From contig NW_004955417.1 of the NCBI RefSeq assembly GCF_000276665.1, positions 27,569,479 to 27,633,478 on the forward strand: DNA of 64,000 nt, in the 5' to 3' direction. This DNA is from Chinchilla lanigera (Eukaryota > Chordata > Mammalia > Rodentia > Chinchillidae). The notes beneath the pieces are model-generated. The model saw nothing but the letters and a program-made list of their open reading frames with translations, made no database searches and was not told the DNA's origin. Shown piece after piece: positions 44,216 to 56,404 of the stretch (position 1 is its first letter; every line of letters starts with the position of its first letter). The position numbers and the translations under genes were made by a program.

Positions 44216-46436
44216 ATAATTACACTTGTTATGGGGAGAGGAAGACCACTTTTACAGCACTGATTAATGAGAAAAATGTAATACTAGGTAGAGACACTAG
44301 TCAGGACACTTTTACCTTGGTCCAGGATAGTATAGGTACAAGTGGAAAATCAAGACATATTTTTGAAAACTTTAGAAGCCATAATTGCCAGGATTTGACA
44401 GATGTGTTTGGAGGGAAAGCTAAGCTCTTAGGATGCTTGATTGGCTTAACTGACTACTATCCATTTTATCAGTCTGTCTGTGTCTGCTTATCTCTCTGAT
44501 GGTTAGCTCTCTGAACTCATCTGGTCTCAGGACCAGTGTTCTCTCAGGGAGCAGTTGCGGAGCAGCTTCTTTTCTTGTTATTCTAAATAGTTTATAAAAT
44601 AAGTATGAGTCACTAGAAGTGGCTGCAACCTGGGATGTAGTGGGGTGGGGTGGAAAATAATAGAGCAGTAGTAAAAATGTTGAAAATGGAGAAATAAGAG
44701 AGGACAAGGAAAAAAGGGGAGAAAGATAAAGGTCAGGGCTCTTTGAATTAATGCATAATTAGAACTCTACTTAATATCTTAGCATATAAAGCTTTTCTGC
44801 TGATATGGTCACACCACGTAATCTTAAACTCTTGGTCTTTTATTGAGCATTCCTTATTCCCATTGATAATCTCAGTGAATATCTTTTTCTGATTTTGTTC
44901 CATTCTTTGGATATTTTAAGCCATTGCACAATCTTTTTTGTATGTTAGGCCTGATTACAATACATTTCCTTCCGTGTATATATTTCTACATCACTTCCAA
45001 GGAAATTTTGAGGTGGGGATGTATTTTAGGAAAATACAGAGAGGAGATTAGCCATGGAAATGACATGTTGAGTTTGTGTTCTCTTTATTAACTTACTGAA
45101 TTATTGCAGGATTTCAGGAAGCACATTACGAACAGGAGATAAATTTTATTGGGTTGTGTTGTAAGGAGTTCCAGAAATGGATTGAAGGTAGGTTTTCAAA
45201 AAGGGAAAGTTAACAAGAGTTTCTGACTGAGGAGTGATGTAAGGAGTGATGTAAGATCTTATCTCACCTACTTTCTCTCTGGTACTGTTGCCTAAAAAAT
45301 TTGAGGCAACTAAAATACATTAGTTGGTTAAGAATGAGCAGTTTGTATACAATTTATGTATAATGAGCATTTATTGTACCTGTATTATTTGCATGTGTGA
45401 AAATCTCTAATTTGTATTTTCTTTGAATAGTGCTAGCTAAATACTTCTTAAAGGCACTTAGAACAAACAATCTTTTTAGTTTATGCAGTATAAACACTTC
45501 ATATTTTTATGTAACACACCTGTAATTTGTTAGCTCTGCTAAGTGGAGGGCCTGGGTAAACTCTTCTTTGGATGCAAGAGGAAGATGGGAACCTTTATAG
45601 CCTTTAACCTTTGTTCTGCTAACCAAACTTAGTTTAGCTGGAAGGGAAAAATAGCCTGCCAGTTTCATGCCTCCTGTGACTACAGGGAGTAGCAGGATCT
45701 CCACAGTGTGTTTGGTGCTTTGATATTGCTCAGTTGACAGATGGGAATGATGGGCATATCCATCTTGTTTCATTGGCATATGAAGTATCTGTTATCATTT
45801 TTCTAATAGTTTTGCATTCCATACACACAGATGAAAAATGTTATCACAGTTATTCCTTTTAACTAAAGGCTGTCTTTAGCCTGAAATAATTAGTTAATGC
45901 TTTTATCACAGTTGTTTTTTCTGTCAAAAATGAAGTTTGTGCTGGCAATAGCTAGGTGTTCACCAAAGACTTGTATTCCTCTTTCGCAGTTGTTGCTGTG
46001 CTGTGCGTGCCTAGCCTGGGATTTCCTTCTCCAGGTTCCCTTGCATCCAGCTGGATTCGTGTGACTGGGTCTTGATAAATGACTGCCGTTCTTCTCCCCT
46101 ATTAGACTTTCTACAGATAAGAGAAATATTTTGGTGTTAAGTCTCTGTGATTTTGTGGGTGTATCTGTTACTGTGACTAATGTTACCTTAACTAATACAG
46201 ATTATTATTTTGTTATTTATTTAACTTTAAAATGGCATTAAAGTTTACACCTGTGCAATGCTTATCTTCAGAAGTATCTCCTTGGTACTAAATTTTATTA
46301 CCACAGGCTGATCTCTCTCCAGAGATGGTCCGGTCGAATCTAGCCTGAGTCTTCGTCATAGAATTCTTGAAGACAGAGCTCGTAAGGAAGGGTCTATTCC
46401 ATCTGCCTGGTGACAGTAGGGCTGTAAGTTGTGTTG
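44216..46436. other. AT-rich unique DNA
   Basis: No exon or repeat recognised. The sequence 'ggagtgatgtaa' is repeated in tandem at 45,231-45,255. Confidence 0.4.
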
Positions 46437-46770
46437 TGTTCGGGTTGCTATAATAACCTACCCTAAACTGATGGCTTATCAACACAGAAATTTATTTTCT
46501 GCAGTTCTGGAGTCTCAGAAATCCAAGATCAGGGCAGCAGTACATGCATTGTGTGACAAGCATCTGCTTCGTGTTTTATAGGTGGTCATCTTCTTGCTAT
46601 GACTTTATGGTAGAAGGGCAAGGAACTCTCTGGTGCCCTTTATTTTTAAAAAATAAGTTCACTAATCCTATTAGTAAAGGCTCTGCCTCAAAATGCTCAA
46701 TCTCTTATCACCATCACATTGGGGAAATAGGTTTCAACATATGAATTTAGGGAGACACAAATGCTCAGGT
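46437..46770 (-). mobile_element. MaLR/MLT1-like LTR, antisense
   Basis: 'gttcgggttgctataataac', 'ctgcagttctggagtctcag', 'aaatccaagatcagggcagc', 'ggaaataggtttcaacatat' and 'gggagacacaaatgctcag' give the reverse LTR order. Confidence 0.75.
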
Positions 46771-48014
46771 TGTAACTTATTCTATTCTAACTGGAAGTTA
46801 TTATTGAATGTTCAGATGCTGTATCTTGACAGAGAGATTTTTGCTTTGGAAGGTGGTATAGGACAAAGACTTAATGATGAGACAAAAATTTATCATTTTA
46901 AGGATCCATTTAGAACAAATTGAAGCTTCATGTAAGAAGGTTAGCAGGTTTAATGCTAATGGTAAAATTGCTAGTCTCCAAACTAAAGGTCAGAAAGGTG
47001 TACAGAGACTGGAGGTGAATTTTATTAGAGGGAGATAGAGTTGAATGTTGTTGAAATTTATCATCGCATGTTACATGCTTTTCCATTTGCCCCTTTAGAC
47101 CTGCTCCACTTTTTTCCCACTCCGCTGTGTATTGTGGAAGGCTGACTCCCATGGGTTGTCTTGGAGGGCACCCTTATTCTCTGACTTCCAGCTGAATTCA
47201 TCAACGTGAGTCTGATACTGACAAATTGGAGGGAAAGAGGAGGATGAGGTCATCTGATTTGTTTTGAGTCTTTCTTCCATATCAGGCATTTATAGTTGGC
47301 TGTATCTTTCTGCTAAAAACCACAAGTGGCCTCTTCCTATAGCTTCTCTCTACTTGTTCAGGAAATTGCTTTCCACTTTTGCTAGCCCAGGTACCATACC
47401 ATCCCTTGTTGGTTTCCCGAATGTCTGCCCACACCTTTCTATAGTTTCTCAGTTTGAACGTGCAGTCCATTTTCTGACACAACCCGGATTCGTGCTCAGT
47501 GGTTCCCTGATAAATCATTGAAATTTTGAATGTGAATAACAGTCTGTGATTTTAGGTATTAGGATCCACTTCACCATGTACTCTTCAGGAGAACCACAGT
47601 CTTACTGGTCCCTTTATACATCTTGCTGTTTATCAATTCTTTCATTATGTGCGTGGCCTTACTCCTTATCTGATGAGCTGTTCCACGTGAAGCTCTATTG
47701 CTGTGCGTCTCTTTGAAGCATTTTTGGCAGTTAGAGGTATCCTCTCAACTTACAGAGCATTTCGTATACATTCTGTGATGTTTCTAATGTTCAATAGTAG
47801 TTTCTAATCTGTTTATACTTAGCATAACTGGTTTCTTTGAAGTCATGGATCAAGTTTTAATTGTTCAAAAAATCAGGTCAGGGTAGAGCCAGACTATCAG
47901 TCAATAAAACATTTTAGAAAAATACTCCTGACAGTGGTAGGAGTGATATTGGTTTCCTTCTCTTTCAGTCTTCAACTATAATTAGTTACCAGATTTACTG
48001 GTTACATATCTCAG
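46771..48014. other. AT-rich unique DNA
   Basis: Short frames on both strands around 47,260-47,520; no recognised similarity. Confidence 0.4.
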
Positions 48015-48310
48015 AAACCTTTGAAATACGTCCCTGGCCATCTTCATTTTCATCACCTTGTTTCATGCCTTTATTGCATTTGGCTTACTCCATTTCCAAA
48101 TACTGTAGAGACCTACAGTATTTGGTCTCCTTTCATTTTCATCACCCCTGATCCAGGCTTCCTAATGTGGTTCAACCTCTTACGACACAGGTACAGGTGT
48201 GTTTTTAAGTCCTTTGTGTTCTTCAGTACCTCCCCGTCATCCTTAGGCTAAAGTTCAGACCTCTAGGTGAGCTGTACAAGTCCCTTTGTGATGTGTTTTC
48301 AATCTTTATT
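48015..48310 (+). mobile_element. L2 LINE 3'-region fragment
   Basis: 'acctccccgtcatccttagg' 'ctaaagttcagacctctagg' and 'acaagtccctttgtgatgtg' match L2 (…cccttaggataaagtccaaactcc… aaggcccttcatgatctg…). Confidence 0.65.
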
Positions 48311-48799
48311 TCTTGGTAGTTTTTCAGTGGCATTGCCTGTTTTGATTGTAGCAGACTGTTTGCAGTTAGTTCTGTATTTTGTTTTTTAAATTTATTTCCA
48401 TAGCTTAGCACATCTTTCTTTGAAGCTAACTCCTACAGATTCTTAGCTGAGATTCAGGTCAGGTTCCCAGTACTTTCTTAATGACAGTCTTGAGGTTTTC
48501 GAAGGAACATACGGAGTGGGAGACAGAAGTGGAAATTGAGAAGCATGAAGCTGGTGTGCAGTTTTTATCTTACCCTACCCCGTGTAGGGTTGCATTTGAC
48601 TTTGAGTGAATCTGTGTACATTTGAGCAGCAGATAATTAATGAGGGAAGTAACATTTGCCTACTGTCTGCTGTGTACTAGGATCCATCTCACAAAGCTTG
48701 TAAGTAGAGGAACACTGGTTTGTACCTAGAACTTTTGACTCCAAAACTCATTTTGGTTCCCTCACATTGCATTTAGTCTTATAAAAAGAAGCACAGTGC
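48311..48799. other. AT-rich unique DNA
   Basis: Nothing recognised. Confidence 0.4.
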
Positions 48800-49015
48800 T
48801 TAGGTGCCTGGACTGGGCTCAGACAACCTTTGTTTGAACCTTACTGTTGTTCCTTGGTAGCTGTGTACCTCAGTGTGTGTACTTGTAATGTGGGGATAAT
48901 AATAACACCTATTTGAGAAGCTGTTTTGAGAGAAGAGTTTCTGTTTGTAAAGTCCTCAGAAGAACGCATAGCACATAGTAAACACCATATTAATGTTTGT
49001 TAAATAAATGAATGA
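48800..49015 (+). mobile_element. MIR SINE
   Basis: 'gtgcctggactgggctcaga', 'cttggtagctgtgtacctca', 'aatgtggggataataataac', 'gcacatagtaaacaccatat' and 'gtttgttaaataaatgaatg' make a nearly complete MIR. Confidence 0.82.
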
Positions 49016-49189
49016 GGATGAGAGGAAAGTAGTGGCAACTATAGAGAATAGGAATTTCATCAGTAAATACTTTCATGAACCCCTCAATTTTTAATACCTA
49101 CTGAAAGGATGTTATCAGATTCACTAATAAAGTAAGACTTAGATCTTTCAAGGTTACCTGGAGAGTTTCTAGCATTAGTTTTTGACTAC

Positions 49190-49670
49190 TCCTCTAACAA
49201 ATGTGGCATAGAAAAATGTAAATTTATTATTTTATAGTTCTGTAGGCCAGAAATCTGACACCATTTTACTGTGCCAGAATCAAGGTGTAGGCAGGGCTTT
49301 TTCTTTTATGAAGCGTTAGGGGAGAATTGTTTATTTGCCCAGTTGGGTTGCTGAAAGAATTCACTTTCTTTAGCTTATTGGACTGAGGTCCCCACTTGCA
49401 TACTGACAGTCAGATGAGGACATGCTTACCTTCCAGAGACCTCTCCCTAGTACTTGCCTGTAGCTTCCTACATCTCAGAGCCAGCAAAAGGGCTGACTCT
49501 CAAGATTCTGTCTGCCTGACCCTTCATTATTACATCTTTATCTGTCCAGAGCAGAGAAAGATTTTCCTCTTCAAGGACTCTTGTGATTAGATCGGGCCCA
49601 CTCAGATCAGATACTGCAGAGTAACCATCCTATTTTTAATCACATCTGTACATTCCCTTTGTCATGGCAG
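49190..49670 (-). mobile_element. MLT1-like MaLR LTR, antisense
   Basis: 'attttatagttctgtaggcc', 'agaatcaaggtgtaggcagg', 'caaaagggctgactctcaag', 'gactcttgtgattagatcgg' and 'gggcccactcagatcagata' follow the reverse MLT1-type LTR. Confidence 0.68.
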
Positions 49671-50169
49671 GAAATATATTTTTGTATTCTTGGGATTAGG
49701 ACAGAGCATCTTTAATGGGGTAGTACATATTCTTCTTACAACATTTCTTATTGAGTACCAGGAGAAATAAATTTGGGTACACATTTCTATAAACCCTGAA
49801 CTATGGTTAGTTTTTAGTATATTTTGTGTCCAGAGATAAAAATCCCAGAACAATATCTCTGAAATAGTATCTTACAGTGTACTTTTTCTTGGGTTTATAT
49901 CATCCTGAAATTGCTGCAAACCTGCTCTTCACTTTTCATTCATTTAATAGATTCTTCTTGAATTAAAATGGTAGTCTACCTGGGGGTGACATGGAGAGAG
50001 AGTCCATAGGAAGAGTAGGTGTGAATTGTCTATAGGAAGATTAAAAACTCTCAGCAGCCATTTTAGTCAATAGTTGTATTTATTTTTGTAGGGTAAGGGA
50101 TATTTTACCACGTGACTAATATAATAAAAGATGATTGCAATATTCCCAGATGTAGTATAATCACTGTCT
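49671..50169. other. AT-rich unique DNA
   Basis: Nothing recognised. Confidence 0.4.
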
Positions 50170-50357
50170 GATGCTCTTTTTCTTTTTGTTGTGAGAGTTG
50201 AACCTAGAGCCTTCGCACTGGATAACATCCCTAGCCCTTTTCTCATTGTGTCTTGCTGAGTTGCTGGGTTGCCCAGGGTGGGCTTGAACTTGTGATCTTC
50301 CTGTCTGAGCCTTTTAGAGTGCTGAGATTATAAGCATGCACCATTACATCTGGCTCT
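50170..50357 (-). mobile_element. B1-ID dimeric SINE
   Basis: 'gagagttgaacctagagcct', 'tcgcactggataacatccct', then B1 half 'ttgcccagggtgggcttgaa' and 'gagtgctgagattataagca'. Diverged. Confidence 0.8.
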
Positions 50358-50814
50358 GAAAGTAATTTTATTTTAAAGATTCAATGTAAACTTTATGTTG
50401 TAGTGTAAGTAAGGAAAGACTGGGATTTAGTCTTTTCATAAGAATATGGTTTTGCTTTGCATGTTTGCACTACCGTTTCTTTCCTTACCATAAATGTGCC
50501 TGTACATTTCTTTTTTGTAATTGGTAGAAAAGAGTCTGGTTTAATGAAAAGAAGTAATTTGTCCTAGTACTAAGAAAGAAAAAAAGAAAAACAAGGAACA
50601 AAGATGTAATGTGTATTATGACTTCAACTTTTAGCAGTATTTAAAATATCAATGCAGTAGAAGTATGAAATAAAGTAGAACACTAAAGTAATAAATAAAA
50701 ATGCATGTTGTAGTTTATAGTTTTATGTTAGTAAAGGCTAAATACCAGGATCTAGTCAGGTCATAAAGCCACAGTAGTACTTGGGTGGGGACATTTTAAT
50801 ATAAAGGATTATGA
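50358..50814. other. AT-rich unique DNA
   Basis: Purine run at 50,570-50,600; nothing recognised. Confidence 0.4.
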
Positions 50815-51545
50815 ACCTGAGGCCGGGCAGCCTGCTCTTCCAGGGCTGTGGCTGGGTACCTGCAGAAGAAACAAGCTTGCAAGAGCCCCTTTCCATGTGC
50901 CTGAGCTGATTTAGCCTTGTTGGAGGTGTAGCTGTGGCCAGTGTTTTGCCACAGGCCGGGAGGGCAAGCCCAGGATCCTCTGTGGGGTTGTTGGTGGGAC
51001 TTGCTGGTTGGGGTGCCCAGGAAGCTCAGTGGGAAGCCTGTTGGGGTGCCAGCCAGACTGGCTGAGAAACTGACTGCTGGGTGCCAAAAGCTGCTGGAAA
51101 GATGGCTTTGGGGTGCTGGTAAAACATGCTAAGGGGTTTAGCCTTCTAGGGAGTCTGTAAACTCCAGGTAGTCATGAACTGCAGCAGAAGAAAGGAGACA
51201 CCGGATGTGGAAGAGACACCCCTCTACCTTTAACATCATCCTGGAGCCCCCTCCTGACACAGCTTTATACTTCACAGCTGGCAGAGGAGGCAGAGGTGTG
51301 CTAGCAGTCTCCACACAGCAGGTCAGAGGGGGGAACTTGGAGCTAAAGGCAGTACATTTGTGGGAGGCTTGCGTTTTCAGAGAGCCGTCTCTTCACAGAA
51401 GCTTAGGGTCAGATCTCTTGTGCTGCTTGCTTGCGTTCTCTGGTTGCTTGGGGTCGCCTTCATTCTGGGGCACGTCTTTTGGAGAAGCTGCTCTCTTGGA
51501 AACCCTGAGCAGATGAGAGGCAGACTGTGTTGTCGTAAGTTTTCT
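50815..51545. repeat. GC-rich island with about 33-bp minisatellite, possible LTR-type element
   Basis: Stands out from AT-rich surroundings. The motif ttggggtgcc or close variants starts at 51,008, 51,041, 51,076 and 51,108 (spacing 33, 35, 32), within a repeated unit about 33 bp long. A plus frame at 50,941-51,132 shows the same repetition in residues (VGVP, VGVP, AGCQ, GAGK), so the frame is a by-product of the repeat. The GC shift and length would fit an LTR of an unrecognised endogenous retroviral family, but I see no clear ends or duplication. Confidence 0.5.
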
Positions 51546-51927
51546 GGTGAAGTGTGCCCTCAGGAGTATGCATATTACTCACATTTTTTTGGCCAAAGCA
51601 AGTTGTATGATCACCCCTCACTTGAGGTAGAGAGAGAAGTGTGTGTGTAGGGACAGGCAGAAGTATTTACTGAAGAATGTAACTGCCACATGTTGGTAGA
51701 ATTGGCATTAAAAATTTGGCAATCCTTAGAATAATTATTTGTAATTCTCTCTTTAAAATGTTGCCTTCCTTGCGTTGTAGTTTTTATGACTTTTAGTGAG
51801 AAATAACATTAACACAAAAAGGATGGTGCTTTTTAGCTTCTGGGTCAGTGAGCTCAAATTACACAGTGAGCGTAGTTGTTTTGTATAAAACAGTGAAGCT
51901 GAGAATAAACTTAAGCAGCAGGAGGTT
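51546..51927. other. AT-rich unique DNA
   Basis: Nothing recognised. Confidence 0.4.
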
Positions 51928-52110
51928 GTTTTTTTTCTTTTCTTTTCTGGTACTGGAGATTGAACCCAGGGGTGCTGTAGCACAGAATTATACCTGGAGA
52001 CCTTTTCTTTTTTGAGAGGGGGAATGGCTATGTTGCCTTGGCTGACCCTGAATGTTTGTTCCTCCCAAGTGGCTGAGAATATAGGTTTTTGCCACATACT
52101 TTGGCTAGAA
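51928..52110 (-). mobile_element. B1-ID dimeric SINE
   Basis: 'tctggtactggagattgaac', 'ccaggggtgctgtagcacag', then 'tgccttggctgaccctgaat' and 'aagtggctgagaatataggt'. Diverged. Confidence 0.78.
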
Positions 52111-52506
52111 AATAATTTTTTAAAGCTTACCTACAGATATACTTTATTTAAAAATGGTACATTTTGAAAATTTGCATTAACTTTAATTTGCAAGATATTA
52201 TGTGAATTACAAAGTCTCTTTATGCTTAAAAAAGACTTTTTCATTGATGGCCAACTTTGGGTACGAGCAGAAAAATAAGATTTAGGTATCTGGATTAGAG
52301 TTTTAGCTACTTCATTTGCAAGCTTTTTACCTTAAAGAAGTCACTTAAGCTCCCTATATTCTATAAAATGAAGACTGGAAAGAAAGATCCACAGTCTCTT
52401 AACCGAAATAAATCAAGTAATTTGGAGTTTAGAAAGGGAAAGATGCAGATGTCATAATACGTCATTCTTGCCAGGGTCAGGACAACAGCCCCTAACCAAG
52501 TACATT
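52111..52506. other. AT-rich DNA, weak MIR at about 52,310-52,385
   Basis: 'aagaagtcacttaagctccc' and 'tataaaatgaagactgg' resemble the core of MIR. Otherwise nothing recognised. Confidence 0.4.
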
Positions 52507-52516
52507 AAGATTTCTC

Positions 52517-52611
52517 GGCCGGGGATGTAGCTCAGTGGCCTAAGCGCCTGCTTGGCAAGTGTGAGGTTGTGAGTTCGATCCCCGGTACCGCAAAAAAAAA
52601 AAAAAAAAAGA
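52517..52611 (+). mobile_element. Young ID-like SINE with the best-preserved promoter
   Basis: 'gccggggatgtagctcagtg' head, A box tagctcagtgg (52,528-52,538), B box gagttcgatcc (52,571-52,581), GGTACC at 52,584, then an A tail. Direct repeat aagatttctc at 52,507-52,516 and 52,612-52,621. Internal pol III promoter elements look intact. Confidence 0.95.
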
Positions 52612-52621
52612 AAGATTTCTC

Positions 52622-54164
52622 CAGTGAAAAGTGTGAATATTTACAAGTGGGTTAAATAAAGACTATATATAGCCTCATTCCAATTCAGGTCATGAATTAT
52701 GGCCCAGACTTAGAAAAAATATTTTTGTTTTCAGAACTTTTTGGATTTTGGAGTAATGGTTAAGGAATTATGGATGGATGGGTATCTTTATTATAGGATT
52801 AAAGTGACACTGTGTAAGTGAAAGTGTCTGTGAGGTATAAATTGCTGAAATGTTAACTAGTGTGATCATAATGGCCATTGATGTCATTATAACAAACAAT
52901 ATTTAAAAGAAAGAACTGAAAATCAGATTTTGCTACTGTAGCCTTATTTACATAGGCCAATATTGGGGTCTTTATAAATATCAGAGCATTACACATGAGA
53001 AATCTGATCATATAAGTCTTTCTTAAAGTATCAGTCTCAGCTGCATGCAGCCTTTAATTGGATACTCTGCTCAGAACCGTCGAACATGAAAAATGATAAG
53101 GAATTATATGCCCAGAGGTGGGTGTACTATTCTTCAGTGACTTCAGTGACTTCTTCTTCCTATAGATGTATAAGAAATTAATGGATATTTTAGGACATTA
53201 GAACTTAATTTTTTTCCAGACTCTGGTTGACAAAGGCTAGAAAAAGTATACAACTCTTAGCATGCAAGTGAGGTTCTTTCCAATTGCTGTTCATGTATTT
53301 ATAACTTTTAGACTTATCTTCTCCCTTCTGCTGGATATTTTAAGTAGTTACACCCCTTTAATTTAGTGCTTCCTAACATTTCTTCATGTTATGACACCCA
53401 CAGGAAAAAATGATAGATATGTATGTCATATTGGCAAGCTGGAAAAAATTTGAGGGCCTGGGACTAGTTAAAAAAAAATCTTATTTTCTGTTGTGTAATT
53501 ACAAGCAAAATCCAATGCAAAGCATAGTGGAATATAGTAAATGTTGAATTGTAGAGATTTTTAAACAAGACATTCTCAACATCTAAAACGAGATACTTAG
53601 CAGTTTTCTGTGAGCATACTTTTTTATTTAGGTTTACCTCTTTTTGAAATCAATCATATAATTTCAAGACTGTTTCATAGTCGTCTCTTCAAGTTCTTAT
53701 TGGTCACCATGAATGAGAAATTCTATACACATAGTAGAAATTTCAGGAAGCTCGGTTTATACTATTTGTCAGACTAGAAAATTTATCCTCTTCAATTTTT
53801 ACTTTAAAGGTAGTAATATTCTTTGATCTTTGATTTCTTTCACTGACAAATGTGATGTTGAAAAATTTTTTAATAATGTGGATGGATTTATGATCCATAT
53901 GAACTTTTCCAAAAATGTCACATATTTAAGAATAATACTGATATTTTTCCTTAAGTATATAAATGCTCTACTAGTTGTCATTTTTCTTTAGGACTCAAAT
54001 TATAGCATTAATAATCACTGGCAAATCATTCTAACCTCATTTTATTTCTGGAGATAAACTGTTGCTTTAAATCTGTGATCTTTGTGTACTCAATACTGTA
54101 TTTTCATATGGTTTCTGGAAATTTTTGACTAAATTTACTCAGGCATTCAAGACTGTCCTTAAAC
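52622..54164. other. AT-rich unique DNA
   Basis: No gene or repeat family recognised. Confidence 0.4.
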
Positions 54165-54255
54165 CCGCCGCACCCCGTGGTGCTGGAGCGTGAAACCGGG
54201 GCCTTGTGCATGCGCAGTGTGCATTTTGCCGTTGAGCTGTACTCTCAGCCCCTAA
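54165..54255 (-). mobile_element. Old ID-like SINE remnant
   Basis: 'ggtgctggagcgtgaaaccg', 'gggccttgtgcatgcgcagt', 'gccgttgagctgtactctca'. CpG-rich compared with its surroundings; diverged. Confidence 0.65.
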
Positions 54256-54811
54256 GCTCACGTTGTGAAGTCCATTACTGCCTTTGAACAAGTTTGTAAA
54301 GTGAGAATCACTCGTAGTTTCAATATTTTAAACCTGTAGACTTTAAAATATTTTTTCTTTGCACGGGTATGTACACTGAGGTATGGAGCACAGATTCTGA
54401 TATTGTTTCTTTGTATAGAGACAACAGTAGTACTTGGGATTGTAGCAGCTTGGAATTGATTAGATTCTTCATTTTGATGTTATTTTAGGTAAAATTAATA
54501 ATTTAGGCAAAGTTTTATATTTAAGAGTGTAGGAATAAAATATTGCATTACTTGAATTTCAGGTTTTCCAAAAAGTTGTAGAACCTTTCTACCTTCTTGT
54601 CATTGCAAATTTATACAGTATTTCAGTAGTAGTTTGTTTTACAATCATAACCAGTTGGACTATTTCATTTGTTTTTGGTATGTCTTTTAGGATAAATAGT
54701 ATTTTAAAAGTATTCTTCAGGGGCTGTATGTCAGTTATTAACTCAGTAGGTTTACTAACTGTAGATTCATTAATCTGCGATGAAAACTTCAATCAACTTT
54801 AATCCAGTTTT
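54256..54811. other. AT-rich unique DNA
   Basis: Nothing recognised. Confidence 0.4.
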
Positions 54812-54827
54812 TCACTGTGCTGTTTCT

Positions 54828-54924
54828 TTTTTTTTTTTGGTTTTTCTCCGGTACCAGGAACTGAACTCACGACCTTGCGCTTGCCAGGCAGGCGCTTTGC
54901 CGCTGAGCTAAATCCCCAGCCCCC
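54828..54924 (-). mobile_element. Young ID-like SINE with 16-bp target-site duplication
   Basis: T tail, 'ctccggtaccaggaactgaa', 'gcgcttgccaggcaggcgct', 'gctaaatccccagcccc'. Exact direct repeat tcactgtgctgtttct at 54,812-54,827 and 54,925-54,940. Confidence 0.96.
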
Positions 54925-54940
54925 TCACTGTGCTGTTTCT

Positions 54941-55469
54941 GTATCTCTCCCGTGCCCTCATCATACTCGGTGATATAACTGGAAGTGTCATTCATTCTTT
55001 TCTTTTTGGTTCACTGGTTTCAAATGTAGTCTTGGCAGCTTCTATACAGATTGGTAAACATGGTTCTACCATTATATTTGCTACTTTTCACTCGCAGACA
55101 TTTAAAGAAGTTAAAATCTTGTTTTGTGGTGAGGTGTTGGAATTACTTACTTGGTCTGATTGGTTTATGTGATAAGTTTTTCATGCAAATAAGGCATTAA
55201 GTTTGAAGAAGAGAATTACCAGGGTATAAGAATTCAAATTAGAGAAACTTACACTGCTTAAATAGTTAAACTGCTACTTTAGGAAAGTTTTGAAAAATTC
55301 ACATTTATACTTATTGTTGATTAAATGTTTAAAAGTCTGCAGTCCCTTTACTGAATTTACTTCATTAAATTATATTATTTTTTATTTCTAAAAGAAAGCA
55401 ATTCATTGTGAAATTCTGCCATGAATGAGCATGTTGTTGATTATTAATGTCAAAAGTCAACAAGACAGC
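54941..55469. other. AT-rich unique DNA
   Basis: A plus frame at 54,930-55,172 starts at the SINE boundary and has no known similarity. Confidence 0.35.
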
Positions 55470-55672
55470 TGAGATTAGGGTGGGGTGGCACCTGCTAGGT
55501 ACGTGGAGGTACTTGTGAGGCTCAGGCAGAAGGATCCAAAGTTTGAGGCCAGCCTGGGCAACTTAGGAAGAGAAAATAACATTTAGGAGGGGGCTGGGGA
55601 TGTAGCTCAGCCCTAGAGTGTTGTACTAGCATGTTTGAGGTCCTGGGTTCAATCCTGAGTGCCAAAACCAGT
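55470..55672 (+). mobile_element. B1-ID dimeric SINE, sense
   Basis: B1 half ('gattagggtggggtggcacc', 'gtttgaggccagcctgggca'), linker 'gagaaaataacatttaggag', ID half ('gggctggggatgtagctcag', 'tcctgggttcaatcctgagt'). Shows the fusion order directly. Confidence 0.85.
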
Positions 55673-56079
55673 AAGAAAGTACAAAGAAGGCAAGATAGAA
55701 AGGAATAACAATGAAAAAATTGACAAACCAATTTTTTCTATTAAGGGACATCTAATACAAGATACTGCTGTTGCTGCTGAGATGATAGCAATCACACAAA
55801 CTTTATATGTTAAAAGTATGAAGATAAGTAAAATAAAAATCCATGTTTTTACATGTATGTGTAAAATAACAGTTGTGATCCAAGTGATAAACTACTTGAG
55901 ATGATATGGGAGAATGGCAGGGAGAGAGGCCAGTTTTACAGAGCAATGTATATTATCTGTTCTTTAAAAATGGTTAAAATATTCCTTGTACATGTTTAGG
56001 TTGCATCTAGAATTTTCCAGTGTAGCATGTAGTATAAAAAAATCAAAGGCAATGTTTTTGCATTAGGTATCTCTTCATT
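55673..56079. other. AT-rich unique DNA
   Basis: Nothing recognised. Confidence 0.4.
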
Positions 56080-56300
56080 CTGTCTAAACTGATGCATTTT
56101 GAGTGTCTGCTATATAACAGCTACTGTACTAATTTAGGAAACAGAGGAATAGGATATGGTCTCTGCCCTTGAGGAGCTCACAATCAAGTAGAAAGGAGTC
56201 ATATAAATAAATAATTGAAATACATGATGAATGCTTTAAATAATTATGTATCAAGTGTCCAGCTGACACAGAGCATGGAAATTTTAAGGAATGTTTTATA
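56080..56300 (-). mobile_element. L2 LINE fragment, antisense
   Basis: 'tgagtgtctgctatataaca', 'ggtctctgcccttgaggagc' and 'tcacaatcaagtagaaagga' match the reverse L2 series (…ctatgtgccaggcac… cctgccctcatggagctcac…). Confidence 0.65.
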
Positions 56301-56339
56301 ACCAAGGCTAACATTCAAACTGGCTTTGTAGGAAAATTA

Positions 56340-56370
<31 letters not shown>

Positions 56371-56382
56371 GAGAGAGAGGAG
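56340..56382. repeat. (TG)n followed by (GA)n
   Basis: TG run at 56,341-56,365 then 'aaagagagagagagg'. Confidence 0.92.
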
Positions 56383-56404
56383 AGGGGCATTTTAGACACG
56401 AACA

